Below are positions 9,491 to 17,359 of a stretch of DNA of 64,000 nt, one piece after another. The DNA comes from Pseudarthrobacter sp. W1I19. GTDB taxonomy: Bacteria > Actinomycetota > Actinomycetes > Actinomycetales > Micrococcaceae. Made by a program: the position numbers and the translations under genes. The stretch lies in assembly GCF_030817835.1 (NCBI RefSeq), contig NZ_JAUSZR010000001.1, forward strand, positions 3,844,001-3,908,000. The letters are read 5' to 3'. The notes under the pieces were generated by a model. That model did not search any database and was not told where the DNA came from. It was given only the letters and a program-made list of their open reading frames with translations. Every line of letters starts with the position of its first letter. Position 1 is the first letter of the stretch.

Positions 9491-9661
9491 TGTTTTCCAC
9501 CCCCTTCCCGTGTGACTGGGAAAGAGCCATTCCGAAGAGAATCCTGGCGGAGCCAGTGCCCTTATTTTACGCCCGGCACCTTGAAAAGGATCAGGAGCCC
9601 GGCAAATCCAGACAGGGGCTGCTGGGACACATGCGGAACCGGCACAGCGCCGGCGGCAGGG

Positions 9662-9904
9662 TTAGCGAAGCGATTTGTCGTCAGGGTTCCTGGGCACCAC
9701 ATAGGTGCTGCCGTCGGGGCGCGTGAGGGTCTCCCACTGTTGGGTTTCAGCCTCGCGCTGGGCCAGGAGCCGGCGGTTTTCCTCAGTCATGTCGTGGATC
9801 AGGGACGTGCGGCTCGCAGGTCCGAAAACGGCCCGCAGCTTGCCCGTTGCCCGCATGAAGCGCTGGGAAGCGTTTCCCTTGCTTCCGAAGCTTGCCTTAC
9901 CCAT
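9662..9904 (-). CDS. Small conserved protein, paralogue of the previous gene
   Basis: The 80-residue soluble protein has a basic N-terminus (MGKASFGSKGNASQR), the shared FMRATGKLRAVFGPASR block, a Glu/Gln-rich middle and a C-terminal RPDGSTYVVPRNP segment. A good ribosome binding site (GGAAGGAG) precedes the ATG. It is divergent from the OhrR-like repressor, with a palindromic operator between them, so it may be under that repressor's control. I do not recognise a named family. Confidence 0.7.
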   Translation of the reverse strand: MGKASFGSKGNASQRFMRATGKLRAVFGPASRTSLIHDMTEENRRLLAQREAETQQWETLTRPDGSTYVVPRNPDDKSLR

Positions 9905-9948
9905 GAACCGACTCCTTCCAGTAACCCATCTACCTGTAACAGTGTACG

Positions 9949-9967
9949 CTAATAATTAGTGCACTAA
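9949..9967. promoter_or_regulatory. Overlapping palindromes, probable MarR/OhrR operator
   Basis: CTAAT-A-ATTAG (9949-9959) overlaps TTAGTGCACTAA (9956-9967), a perfect 12-bp palindrome. They lie directly before the repressor start. On the minus strand TTGTTA (9972-9967) and TACACT (9948-9943), 18 nt apart, would place the palindromes in the spacer of the promoter for the 80-residue gene. Confidence 0.55.
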
Positions 9968-9978
9968 CAATTGGAGGC

Positions 9979-10503
9979 ATGATGAATCCTGCAACCGGCA
10001 CCGCCACCGCTGCCAGCACTTCCACCCCGTCCGGCGCCACCACTGCCGGTACTGGCACCGCCCAGGACGATGACCTGCTGCTCGAGCACCAGCTGTGCTT
10101 CGCGCTGACGGTGGCGGCCCGCAGCGTAGTGGGAGCCTACAAGCCAGTACTGGAGAGGATGAACCTCACCCACCCGCAGTACCTGGTGATGCTGTGCCTC
10201 TGGGAATCCAGCCCCCGTACCGTACGGAACATCAGTGATGCCCTCGCGCAGGAACCGGCCACCATCTCGCCCCTGCTGCGTCGCCTCGAGGCGTCGGGCC
10301 TGATTTCCCGACGGCGGGTGGACGGCAACGAGCGCGCCCTCGCCGTTGACCTGACCCCGGCGGGTGCGGCGCTGCGGCAGGAGGCGCTCAATGTCCCGGG
10401 AACCATGATGGAGCGTCTGGGCCTGACCCGGGACCAGGTGGGCGAACTGCACGCGTCCATGATGAGCCTCATCGCAGCTACCTCCAACGGCCGGCACGCT
10501 TAG
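9979..10503 (+). CDS. MarR family regulator, OhrR-like
   Basis: The core closely follows OhrR, the organic peroxide sensor: LEHQLCFALTVAARSVVGAYKPVL then MNLTHPQYLVMLCLWE and a winged helix (ISDALAQEPATISPLLRRLEASGLISRRRVDGNERAL). The reactive Cys of OhrR aligns with Cys40. A Thr/Ala-rich extension of about 30 residues precedes the core. The GGAGG at 9973-9977 is only 1 nt from ATG 9979 and 4 nt from ATG 9982, so the exact start is uncertain. No ohr peroxidase gene lies next to it; the divergent 80-residue gene is the nearest candidate target. It probably represses its own transcription through the palindromes just upstream. Confidence 0.85.
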   Translation: MMNPATGTATAASTSTPSGATTAGTGTAQDDDLLLEHQLCFALTVAARSVVGAYKPVLERMNLTHPQYLVMLCLWESSPRTVRNISDALAQEPATISPLLRRLEASGLISRRRVDGNERALAVDLTPAGAALRQEALNVPGTMMERLGLTRDQVGELHASMMSLIAATSNGRHA

Positions 10504-10525
10504 CCAGGCGATGGAGCCGCGGCGG

Positions 10526-10531
10526 TAGAAT
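10526..10531 (+). promoter_or_regulatory. -10 element of a leaderless promoter
   Basis: TAGAAT starts 12 nt before the ATG at 10538, so transcription should begin at or next to the start codon. There is no ribosome binding site and no clear -35 box. Confidence 0.45.
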
Positions 10532-10537
10532 GTCAGC

Positions 10538-11155
10538 ATGACGGACAGGCCCCGGCGCGGGCACCATGTGCTTTCAGGTACGGTGCCATCATCAGTGCTG
10601 CTGGCCGCCCTCCTGCTGGTGCCCGGCTGTTCCTCCGGGCAGGGCGGCGGCACGCCGTCCGGCGGTGCCTCGGGAGGACCCGCCGGCCCCGTTTCTTCAT
10701 CAACATCGCCGGGTTCCGCTGCCCCCTCCGGCAGCACCGCCCCCGACGCCGAATCCACCGTCCCGGCGCCCTCCCCCGAGCCACCCGCAGGGCCGTCGGC
10801 AGGTCCGGGACAGGGCAATGCTGAACTGGCCATTACGTATAAGCCGTCAGCCGGCGAGCCGGAGGTCCACTACACGCTGGTCTGCGTCAACGGCATGGCC
10901 GACGCCGAAAGCAAACACCCCGCCGCTGCGGCCGCCTGCTCCGCCCTGAAAGAAAACGCTGCGCTGCTGGCCTCCCCGGCGCTCCGGACCGACCAGGCGT
11001 GCACGGAGCAGTATGGCGGTCCGCAGGAAGCCACGGTTACGGGAGTGGTGGACGGCGTCCCTGTTGATGACGCCTTCAAACGCACCAACGGCTGCGAGAT
11101 CAGCGCCTGGAACGCGGCAAAGGACGTCATCGGTGCCAGCGGTGGAGCAGCTTAG
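10538..11155 (+). CDS. Lipoprotein with subtilisin-inhibitor-like (SSI) domain
   Basis: The 205-residue protein has a signal peptide with lipobox LVPGC (Cys31), a Gly/Pro/Ser-rich linker to about residue 95 and a C-terminal SSI fold. The SSI marks are the HPAAAAAC motif, the CTEQYGGPQEATVTGVVDG stretch and four Cys (116, 134, 155, 186) spaced like the two disulphides of Streptomyces subtilisin inhibitor. By alignment the P1 residue, two after the third Cys, is Glu157 rather than the usual Met, Lys or Arg. It would act on the outer face of the membrane as a serine protease inhibitor or pseudo-inhibitor. A gene for a secreted subtilase lies 1.3 kb away, convergent. Confidence 0.75.
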   Translation: MTDRPRRGHHVLSGTVPSSVLLAALLLVPGCSSGQGGGTPSGGASGGPAGPVSSSTSPGSAAPSGSTAPDAESTVPAPSPEPPAGPSAGPGQGNAELAITYKPSAGEPEVHYTLVCVNGMADAESKHPAAAAACSALKENAALLASPALRTDQACTEQYGGPQEATVTGVVDGVPVDDAFKRTNGCEISAWNAAKDVIGASGGAA

Positions 11156-12065
11156 GGTCCTCGCGGCGGACGAATGGCGGGAGAGGGAGGAAGCCCACCA
11201 GCAGCGCGTCAGCCGCTATGCGGACCCCTACCTTGCCCGGCGCTCCGCCGGACAAAAGCACCCGGTGGAGGACTTCCTTTTCACCTACTACACCCAGAAA
11301 CCAGGCCAGCTCCGGCGCTGGCACCCGGGTGCCGGCGTCGTCCTTGCTGGCAGGGAAGCGGCCGCGAGGCGCGACTGGAAACACTACCGGACGCTCGACG
11401 ACGGCGAGCTCGCCTCCCTGGGGCTGCCCACGGGAAGTACCGCTGTCACCTTGGACCGGCCCGGCTTCCTTGCCGACCGCAAGGATGCCGTCGCCTTCGC
11501 CGGCATCATCCTGCGGGGCACGGCTGCGCGGCCTGCCCAGTTTGGCTGCTTCGGCCTGCACGAATGGGCCATGGTCTACCACCAGGACCGGTTCGATCTC
11601 CGGCACGAGTACCTGCAGCTGCGCCTCGGTTCAGCGGGGACGGACAAGGTGGTGGAGGACAACCGGATCCGCTGCACCCACTTCGATGCCTTCCGTTTCT
11701 ACACTCCGGACGCCATCCCGCTCAATGAACTGGCACCCAGCCGCGAGTCCCAGCGGCACCTGGAGCAACCGGGATGCCTGCACGCGAACATGGACCTGTA
11801 CAAATGGGCCTACAAGCTGCTGCCGGCCCTGCCCAGCGAACTGGTGATGGACTGCTTTGAACTGTCCTGGCGCATCCGGATCATGGACATGCAGGCTTCT
11901 CCCTACGACCTCGCCGAATGGGGTTACCCGGCCATTCCCATCGAAACCCCGCAGGGCAAGGCCGCCTACGTGGAACACCAGCGCGGTTTCGCGGCCGAGG
12001 CAGCCGGACTCCGCGAAAAGCTTGCCCTTGAACTTGCCGCACTCGAGGGGAACGGTCCTGCATGA
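11142..12065 (+). CDS. Conserved actinobacterial protein, often named 3-methyladenine DNA glycosylase
   Basis: About 307 residues, soluble. Recognisable family signatures are HPVEDFLFTYYTQKPGQLRRW, FGCFGLHEWAMVYHQ, CTHFDAFRFYTP and CLHANMDLYKWAYKL. Actinobacterial homologues commonly carry the 3-methyladenine glycosylase name, but I see neither a helix-hairpin-helix GPD motif nor AAG-type residues, so the enzyme activity is unproven. Start choice: GTG at 11142 (VEQLRVLAADEW) or GTG at 11133, both overlapping the end of the preceding gene; longer frames further upstream read antisense-like sequence and are rejected. Its stop overlaps the next ATG (ATGA), so the three genes look like one operon. 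Confidence 0.75.
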   Translation: MEQLRVLAADEWREREEAHQQRVSRYADPYLARRSAGQKHPVEDFLFTYYTQKPGQLRRWHPGAGVVLAGREAAARRDWKHYRTLDDGELASLGLPTGSTAVTLDRPGFLADRKDAVAFAGIILRGTAARPAQFGCFGLHEWAMVYHQDRFDLRHEYLQLRLGSAGTDKVVEDNRIRCTHFDAFRFYTPDAIPLNELAPSRESQRHLEQPGCLHANMDLYKWAYKLLPALPSELVMDCFELSWRIRIMDMQASPYDLAEWGYPAIPIETPQGKAAYVEHQRGFAAEAAGLREKLALELAALEGNGPA

Positions 12066-12409
12066 TCGACCTGACCATCAGGCTGCGGGAGGACCCTGGC
12101 GCTGCCGAACACCTCTTCCGGCTGGTGGCCGACGATGACGGCCCTTCCGCTGAGAGCACCCTGCCGGACCCCGAAGCTGCATTGACCGCAGTCCGGACGC
12201 ACGGTGAAGACATCTTCTTCCCGAAACCCGGGCCGCCCAGACTGTGCACCCAGCAGTACGGCGGGCCCCAGGTTGCCAAGGTCACCGGGACGTTCCACGG
12301 CCGGGTTGTAGAGTCGGTTTTCACCAGGACCGACGGCTGCGAAATCGCCAGGTGGAGGGCCATGGCGCCGCTGCTGGGCAGCGCCGGCGGCGCATGGGGC
12401 AACACCTAG
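12062..12409 (+). CDS. Second SSI-like protein, without signal peptide
   Basis: The 115-residue protein matches the C-terminal half of the SSI lipoprotein two genes upstream: LCTQQYGGPQVAKVTGTFHG and RTDGCEIARW against ACTEQYGGPQEATVTGVVDG and RTNGCEISAW. It keeps only the second cysteine pair (C62 and C93); the first pair is replaced by Leu/Ala. It has no signal peptide, so as drawn it stays in the cytoplasm, where disulphides would not form. Position P1 is Gln by alignment. It is translationally coupled to the glycosylase-named gene. It could be an intracellular protease inhibitor or a degraded copy. Confidence 0.7.
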   Translation: MIDLTIRLREDPGAAEHLFRLVADDDGPSAESTLPDPEAALTAVRTHGEDIFFPKPGPPRLCTQQYGGPQVAKVTGTFHGRVVESVFTRTDGCEIARWRAMAPLLGSAGGAWGNT

Positions 12410-12423
12410 GTTTCGCAGGAGAA

Positions 12424-12464
12424 AAGCAGGGTCCCGGGCGGCTTCAACCGCCCGGGACCTGCTT
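12424..12464. terminator. Hairpin between convergent genes
   Basis: A stem of about 17 bp with one bulged G (12424-12441 with 12448-12464) and a 6-nt loop lies between the SSI-like operon and the subtilase gene. There is no T-run, so its strength as a terminator is uncertain; it could serve both strands. Confidence 0.6.
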
Positions 12465-12480
12465 CGGCAAGGAGCAACTG

Positions 12481-15400
12481 CTAAGCCGCGGGCACGCCGT
12501 CCGCGAAGTCAACCTGCGGAGCGCCGGATGGGGCAACGGAGGCTGCGCCCACCTGGACGTTGACCCAGGTCCTGATGCCGTTATCCCCCAGGCTCAGGCG
12601 GGACAGGTAAGCCCCTTCGGACAGGCCTGTCCAGGAGAGTGTGGCCGCCGTGGCGGTGCCGTTCGGAGCCACGATCGGGTTCGGGTCAACCCTGAGGTTG
12701 CCGGCATCCCCGGCGAAGGTAACGGCCTGGACCGTCGCTGTTGCCGGTCCATTGTCCGGGGTGGAGTAGAGGTTGGCCACGACGTAGTAGGTGCCCGCCC
12801 GGGGCGCCTCCAGATCCAGGAACTCACTGGCCGAGGCCGTCGCCACCTGGGTGGCCGTCAATCCTCCCGCGCCGTTTGGTGCGTAGACCACCATGTCCCA
12901 GTCGACGTCGTCGGATTGGGCCTGGACACCCAGCCTGGCGAAGGAGGCCCCTTCCGGCACTGTCACCTGAAGCAGTGCGTTGTGGGCATCGTTGGCCGGC
13001 GCGTACTCCCCCGGAGTCTTGGTGATGGCCGTCTGGCTGACCGGAGCCAGGCCTTCCACGCCAACGCTGATGGGACTGTCCGACCCCGAAACCAGTTCCA
13101 TGGTGCCGCTGCCGCTTCCGGCGGGTGAACTGAAGGAGAACGAGGGTGCGATCTGTGCATCAACCGGCCGGATGGCGATCGGCGAGCTTACGGTGCGGGG
13201 ACCCTTCCATGTCAGGCTGCCGGTACTGAATTTGCCCACCGGTGCGCTTACGTTCCGGATGGTCAGGGTAACTTCGCGGGTCTGGCCTGCCTTGGCGAAG
13301 TTCAGTGCTTTCGGTTCCACCTGGACGTTGAAGCCCGGCAGGTTGACCTCGGGCCGGTACATGCCGGGGACCAAGGCCGTCAGCTGGCGCTTGACCTGCA
13401 CCTCGCCCACCAGGCTCCCGAGCGCGATGGAGGGCAGATTCAAATCCCGGGCGGCGATGGTGCCGGCCTGCGGAGCGCCGGTATCCACTCCCTGGCCATT
13501 GAGGAAGCCCAGCCAGTCCTTGATCGCGGAGTTGTAGACCAGGCCCGGATCCAGGACCCGGGTTGAATCGATGTGCCCCGCACCGCCCTGGAACGGATCC
13601 GTGTTGGGCGTGCCGTCCGCGTTGACGAGCGGGTAGGCCGTGGTCATCATGGCCGACTTGACCATCGCGGGCGTCCACTTGGGCTGTTTGCTGAGCACCA
13701 GTGCGCCGAATCCGGCGATGTGCGGTGCCGCCATGGACGTGCCGGACATAAAGCCAAACTGATCCCCGTCGTTGCCAATGGTGGAGACGCCGGCAAGAAC
13801 GTTGACGCCCGGAGCCGCGATGTCAGGCTTCAGCAGGTCTCCGCCCGATGCGAGGGTGGGACCACGTGATGAGAAGCCGGCGATCTGGGGAGTAGGGGCA
13901 GGAGGCAGGCCGGTCAGGTCGCCTTTGACGAGGCTGACGGTCAGCGCGGGGTTGGACTCCAGCTTCGACTTCAGTTCCAGGCTCTTGGGGGCGTTGACGT
14001 GCACGGTGGGCAGCACGTGGTTGTCCGCGTCTTCTGAACTGCTGGTGAGGTTCACCAGGATCATGCCCACCCCGCCCTTGTCCTGGACCTCCTGGCTCTT
14101 GGCCGTCCGGTCCACCACGCCGCGGTCGCAGACCACAACTTTGCCGAATACCTTCGCAGCATCGAGGGAACCGGGGCCGCACAGGTTCGGGTTGGTGGCC
14201 CCGGCAGCTGCCGCCGCGGCAGCAACCACCACAGGCTTGTCCGCGACTTCGGTCTTCATGATGGAGGCGCCCCGGTACACCGACCCGTCCGAGACCTTGA
14301 CGGTGCCCAGCAGATCGCTCGGGAAGGTGGACGCGGCCACCGTGGTCAGCCACGGTGAGGCGTGGTTCACGGTGGAAACGGTGGGGCCCGAGTTGCCGGC
14401 CGAGGCCGAGACAAAAACGCCGGCCGCGGCGGCGTTCAGGAAGGCCAGTGCCACAGGATCGGTGGTGCTGTTGTTGTTGCCGGAAATCGAATAGTTCAGG
14501 ACGTCCACGCCGTCCTTGACCGCGGCTTCCACTGCCTCAACCGATGCAGAGGAGTAGCAGCCGCCGGTGTCCGGGTTGGTATCTTCCCAGCAGACCTTGT
14601 AGACGGACACTTTGGCGGCCGGAGCAACACCGGAGCTCTTGCCGAAGCTTGCGCCGTCGATGACCTGCTCCACGTTCGCATTGCCCGCCGCTGTGGTGGC
14701 GGTGTGGGTACCGTGGCTGCCCACGTCCACCGGAGAGATGAGCTCCTCAGGGGCGCGGTTCGCGGGGGTCACGTACTGCAGGTAGGAATCGGCGAAGTAG
14801 CGGGCACCGATGACCTTGGAGTTGCAGAGGGAGCCGTCGAACGCCGCCCCCGTTCCCTGGCCCTTCTGGCACTCGCCCTCGAAGGTGGTGCCGTCGGCCT
14901 TGAGCATGGCTATTTTGCCGTCGGCGGTCCGGTAGGGAAAACCAACCTGGGCGGGACCGCTCAGGGGCTGGACGGGCTCGCCCTGGAGGAACGGGTTGTC
15001 CGGGGCGTACCCGGAATCGATGACTCCCACCACCACGCCTTTGCCGGCATTGGCCTCGCCGCCAAACTGCTTGGCCCACGCACCTTCCGGCCCGGTCAGC
15101 TTGAGGAAGTCGGTGGTGGTGTAATCGGGCCGGTTCTCGACGTCGGGTGCAACCAGGAGAACGCGCTGGTCTTTCGACAGTTCCATCGCCTGGGCGGCAG
15201 TCAGTTCGGCGGTGAAGCCGTTGAGGGCGGCCGTGAACTGCTTTTGCGGTGTGGCGCCCTGGCTTGCAGCCACGTCACGCTGCTGCTTGCGAAGGTGCGC
15301 GTCATAAGCCTTGTAGTTGGCGCTTCCGGAGTCCAGTTTCCGGCCGCTTTGTGGTCTGGTTGCCCCAAGCCCCGGGGTTTCACCCTCATAGGCGGCAGCC

Positions 15401-15609
15401 GCCGCACCTGCCAGCACAACAACGTAGCGGCCGTCGTTGAACTCAACAGGCGCGGTTTTGTTGGCAGCGGGGGGCAGAACCTGTCCGGCCGGCGCCGCGG
15501 TGGCGGGAGTGACGGCCATCGGGGTGAGGAGAAGCGGCAGGGCCACGGCAAGCGCCGCAGCCCTCCGGAATACCCCGCCCCTTACGGGGCTCTTTCCAGT
15601 TGATCTCAC
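12481..15609 (-). CDS. Secreted S8 family subtilisin-like protease with PA domain
   Basis: A large extracellular serine protease of about 1042 residues. In order: signal peptide (AAALAVALPLLLTP, cleaved near ATAAPA), an I9-type propeptide, a catalytic domain with Asp198 (GVIDSGY), His299 (VGSHGTHTA), oxyanion Asn406 (SAGNSGP) and Ser625 (MSGTSMAAPH), a PA domain inserted before the Ser (about 420-560), a fibronectin-III-like domain, and a C-terminal PPC-like domain ending in a beta-rich segment. The GTG at 15609 has a GAAAGG site; a longer frame from 15672 would bury the signal peptide. It is convergent with the SSI-like genes, its possible inhibitors. The upstream region 15610-15807 shows no convincing promoter. 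Confidence 0.93.
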   Translation of the reverse strand: MRSTGKSPVRGGVFRRAAALAVALPLLLTPMAVTPATAAPAGQVLPPAANKTAPVEFNDGRYVVVLAGAAAAAYEGETPGLGATRPQSGRKLDSGSANYKAYDAHLRKQQRDVAASQGATPQKQFTAALNGFTAELTAAQAMELSKDQRVLLVAPDVENRPDYTTTDFLKLTGPEGAWAKQFGGEANAGKGVVVGVIDSGYAPDNPFLQGEPVQPLSGPAQVGFPYRTADGKIAMLKADGTTFEGECQKGQGTGAAFDGSLCNSKVIGARYFADSYLQYVTPANRAPEELISPVDVGSHGTHTATTAAGNANVEQVIDGASFGKSSGVAPAAKVSVYKVCWEDTNPDTGGCYSSASVEAVEAAVKDGVDVLNYSISGNNNSTTDPVALAFLNAAAAGVFVSASAGNSGPTVSTVNHASPWLTTVAASTFPSDLLGTVKVSDGSVYRGASIMKTEVADKPVVVAAAAAAAGATNPNLCGPGSLDAAKVFGKVVVCDRGVVDRTAKSQEVQDKGGVGMILVNLTSSSEDADNHVLPTVHVNAPKSLELKSKLESNPALTVSLVKGDLTGLPPAPTPQIAGFSSRGPTLASGGDLLKPDIAAPGVNVLAGVSTIGNDGDQFGFMSGTSMAAPHIAGFGALVLSKQPKWTPAMVKSAMMTTAYPLVNADGTPNTDPFQGGAGHIDSTRVLDPGLVYNSAIKDWLGFLNGQGVDTGAPQAGTIAARDLNLPSIALGSLVGEVQVKRQLTALVPGMYRPEVNLPGFNVQVEPKALNFAKAGQTREVTLTIRNVSAPVGKFSTGSLTWKGPRTVSSPIAIRPVDAQIAPSFSFSSPAGSGSGTMELVSGSDSPISVGVEGLAPVSQTAITKTPGEYAPANDAHNALLQVTVPEGASFARLGVQAQSDDVDWDMVVYAPNGAGGLTATQVATASASEFLDLEAPRAGTYYVVANLYSTPDNGPATATVQAVTFAGDAGNLRVDPNPIVAPNGTATAATLSWTGLSEGAYLSRLSLGDNGIRTWVNVQVGAASVAPSGAPQVDFADGVPAA

Positions 15610-15807
15610 ATGCAACCCTTTCAGAGGTAGCGGCCCAGCCATGGTTGGGGGCCCAAACGACTGGCTCGGCACACGAAGTTACAGATCTTGTCATTCCGTG
15701 ACACCGGCCGATTCAAAGGGTACAGACTGATAGCCAAATATGACATAGGACACAAAGGCTGATTTTTTTCAGTCATGCGCGTAGCGTGCATGTCCGGTTG
15801 CGGGCAT

Positions 15808-15833
15808 AAAAAAGGGCGCCCCGCAGGGCGCCC
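15808..15833 (-). terminator. Intrinsic terminator of the 61-residue gene
   Basis: On the minus strand, two copies of the self-complementary GGGCGCCC are separated by TGCG and followed by six T residues (15813-15808). Confidence 0.85.
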
Positions 15834-15864
15834 CGACTACCTCACACTGCTGTGCCCGGCGCTG

Positions 15865-16050
15865 TTATTGGCGGGGCGTCCTGACGACGTCGCTGATCCA
15901 CTGCCTGGTTTTTTCGTCCACCGGTCCGGCGACCCGGTTCTCCCGGGCAAAACGGTCTGCCTTGATCTTCTGCAGGACCATCCGGCCCAGCCCGGCGAAC
16001 ACGGCGGCGGCCATCACGGGCAACAGCACAGATCTCGATTTCTCAGCCAT
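15865..16050 (-). CDS. Small membrane-anchored protein
   Basis: The 61-residue protein starts MAEKSRSVLLPVMAAAVFAG, one hydrophobic segment after a short basic N-terminus, followed by a charged tail with TRQWISDVVRTPRQ. It is supported by an intrinsic terminator 32 nt after its stop and by an AGGA 9 nt before ATG. No family recognised. The upstream region 16051-16332 holds the probable purS promoter on the other strand. Confidence 0.6.
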   Translation of the reverse strand: MAEKSRSVLLPVMAAAVFAGLGRMVLQKIKADRFARENRVAGPVDEKTRQWISDVVRTPRQ

Positions 16051-16184
16051 CCAGCAATCCTAATGACCCCGTCTGTTCAACTCCAGAGCCTCTTCAAAAG
16101 GGGACTGCGGCGAAACCCTGCAACTCCCGCTCCAGACGCTGCCGGAACCGGTCAATGCTGCAGGAATTGGCCGAATACAGGGTG

Positions 16185-16230
16185 GGGCGCTCTGGCCGGT
16201 AGAATGGACTTGCAAGCTCGCGGAGCGCCC
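16185..16230. promoter_or_regulatory. Inverted repeat around a -10-like box upstream of purS
   Basis: GGGCGCTC (16185-16192) and GAGCGCCC (16223-16230) are perfect inverted 8-mers flanking TAGAAT at 16200-16205. This may be the purSQL promoter with an operator; no -35 box is convincing. purS starts about 100 nt downstream. Confidence 0.35.
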
Positions 16231-16332
16231 GTCCACCAAGTCTTTCAAAGTGTGTCCCCAACACCTCGGTACGGCGTGAGACGGCACCACTGAGCTGCGC
16301 CCTTACCCAAGCTCACGCACAGGAGTTACCGG

Positions 16333-16584
16333 ATGCCCCGGATCGTTGTTGACGTCATGCCCAAGCCCGAGATTCTGGACCCGCAGGGGAAGGCTATCGT
16401 CGGCGCTCTGCCCCGGCTGGGCTTCACCAGCTTCAGCTCTGTCCGCCAGGGCAAGCGTTTTGAACTGACGGTCGACGGCGAGGTGACCGAGGACATCCTG
16501 GCCCAGGCGCGCGATGCCGCCGAAACCCTCTTGTCCAACCCCGTGATCGAGGACGTCGTCAACGTCGAGGTCGTCGAGGCCTGA
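16333..16584 (+). CDS. purS: Phosphoribosylformylglycinamidine synthase subunit PurS
   Basis: This 83-residue subunit bridges PurQ and PurL in the FGAM synthase complex of de novo purine synthesis. The sequence shows the family pattern: [38 protein letters not shown] and ending [15 protein letters not shown]. The start has AGGAG at 16321-16325 with 7 nt spacing. purQ begins one base after its stop, and purL overlaps purQ, so the three subunits are made from one message. Confidence 0.97.
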   Translation: MPRIVVDVMPKPEILDPQGKAIVGALPRLGFTSFSSVRQGKRFELTVDGEVTEDILAQARDAAETLLSNPVIEDVVNVEVVEA

Positions 16585-16585
16585 C

Positions 16586-17359
16586 ATGACTGAACTTCCC
16601 CTGATCGGCGAGGCAATCGCCGTCGCGGCCCAGCCGCGCCTGGCAGGCGCCCGCATCGGCGTCGTCACTTTCCCTGGGACCCTGGATGACCGCGACGCCG
16701 CCCGCGCCGTCCGTCTGGCCGGCGGCACCGCCGTCGAACTCTGGCACGCGGACACGGAACTTGGCGACGTGGACGCGGTGGTTATTCCCGGCGGTTTCTC
16801 CTACGGTGACTACCTCCGCGCCGGTGCGATCGCCCGCTTCGCACCGCTGATGTCCAAAATCATTGACGCAGCCAACAGCGAGGCCAAGCTGCCCGTGCTT
16901 GGCATCTGCAACGGCTTCCAGATCCTCACCGAGTCGCACCTGCTGCCCGGTTCGATGATCAAGAACGACCACCTGAAGTTCATGTGCCGCGACCAGGTGC
17001 TGCGGGTCGAGAACAGCAACACCGCATGGACGCTGGACTACCAGGCCGGCCAGGAAATCACTGTGCCGCTGAAAAACCAGGATGGCCAGTACATCGCCGA
17101 CGAGAAGACCCTTGACGCGCTCGAGGCCGAGGGCCGCGTGGTGTTCCGCTACGTCGGGTTCAACCCGAACGGTTCGCGCCGGGACATCGCCGGCATCTCC
17201 AACGCCGCCGGCAACGTGGTGGGCCTGATGCCGCACCCCGAGCACGCTGTGGAGGCCGGATTCGGCCCGGAGTCGCTTGATGGCATTGGCGGCTCCGACA
17301 CCGACGGCCTCGGCTTCTTCACCTCCGTTTTGACCAAGATTGTGGGAGGCGACAAGTGA
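16586..17359 (+). CDS. purQ: Phosphoribosylformylglycinamidine synthase subunit PurQ
   Basis: A class I glutamine amidotransferase that supplies ammonia to PurL. The nucleophile is Cys108 in [10 protein letters not shown], and the His-Glu of the triad lies in [11 protein letters not shown] near residue 225. [12 protein letters not shown] is the usual PurQ segment. At 257 residues it is longer than the Bacillus protein because of about 20 extra N-terminal residues before the family start ([19 protein letters not shown]). The next gene overlaps by 4 nt (GTGA). Confidence 0.97.
   Translation: MTELPLIGEAIAVAAQPRLAGARIGVVTFPGTLDDRDAARAVRLAGGTAVELWHADTELGDVDAVVIPGGFSYGDYLRAGAIARFAPLMSKIIDAANSEAKLPVLGICNGFQILTESHLLPGSMIKNDHLKFMCRDQVLRVENSNTAWTLDYQAGQEITVPLKNQDGQYIADEKTLDALEAEGRVVFRYVGFNPNGSRRDIAGISNAAGNVVGLMPHPEHAVEAGFGPESLDGIGGSDTDGLGFFTSVLTKIVGGDK

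Noticed and set aside
11013..11141. Longer N-terminus for the glycosylase-named protein
   Set aside because: The extra 43 residues are read from another frame of the SSI lipoprotein gene and do not resemble the family.
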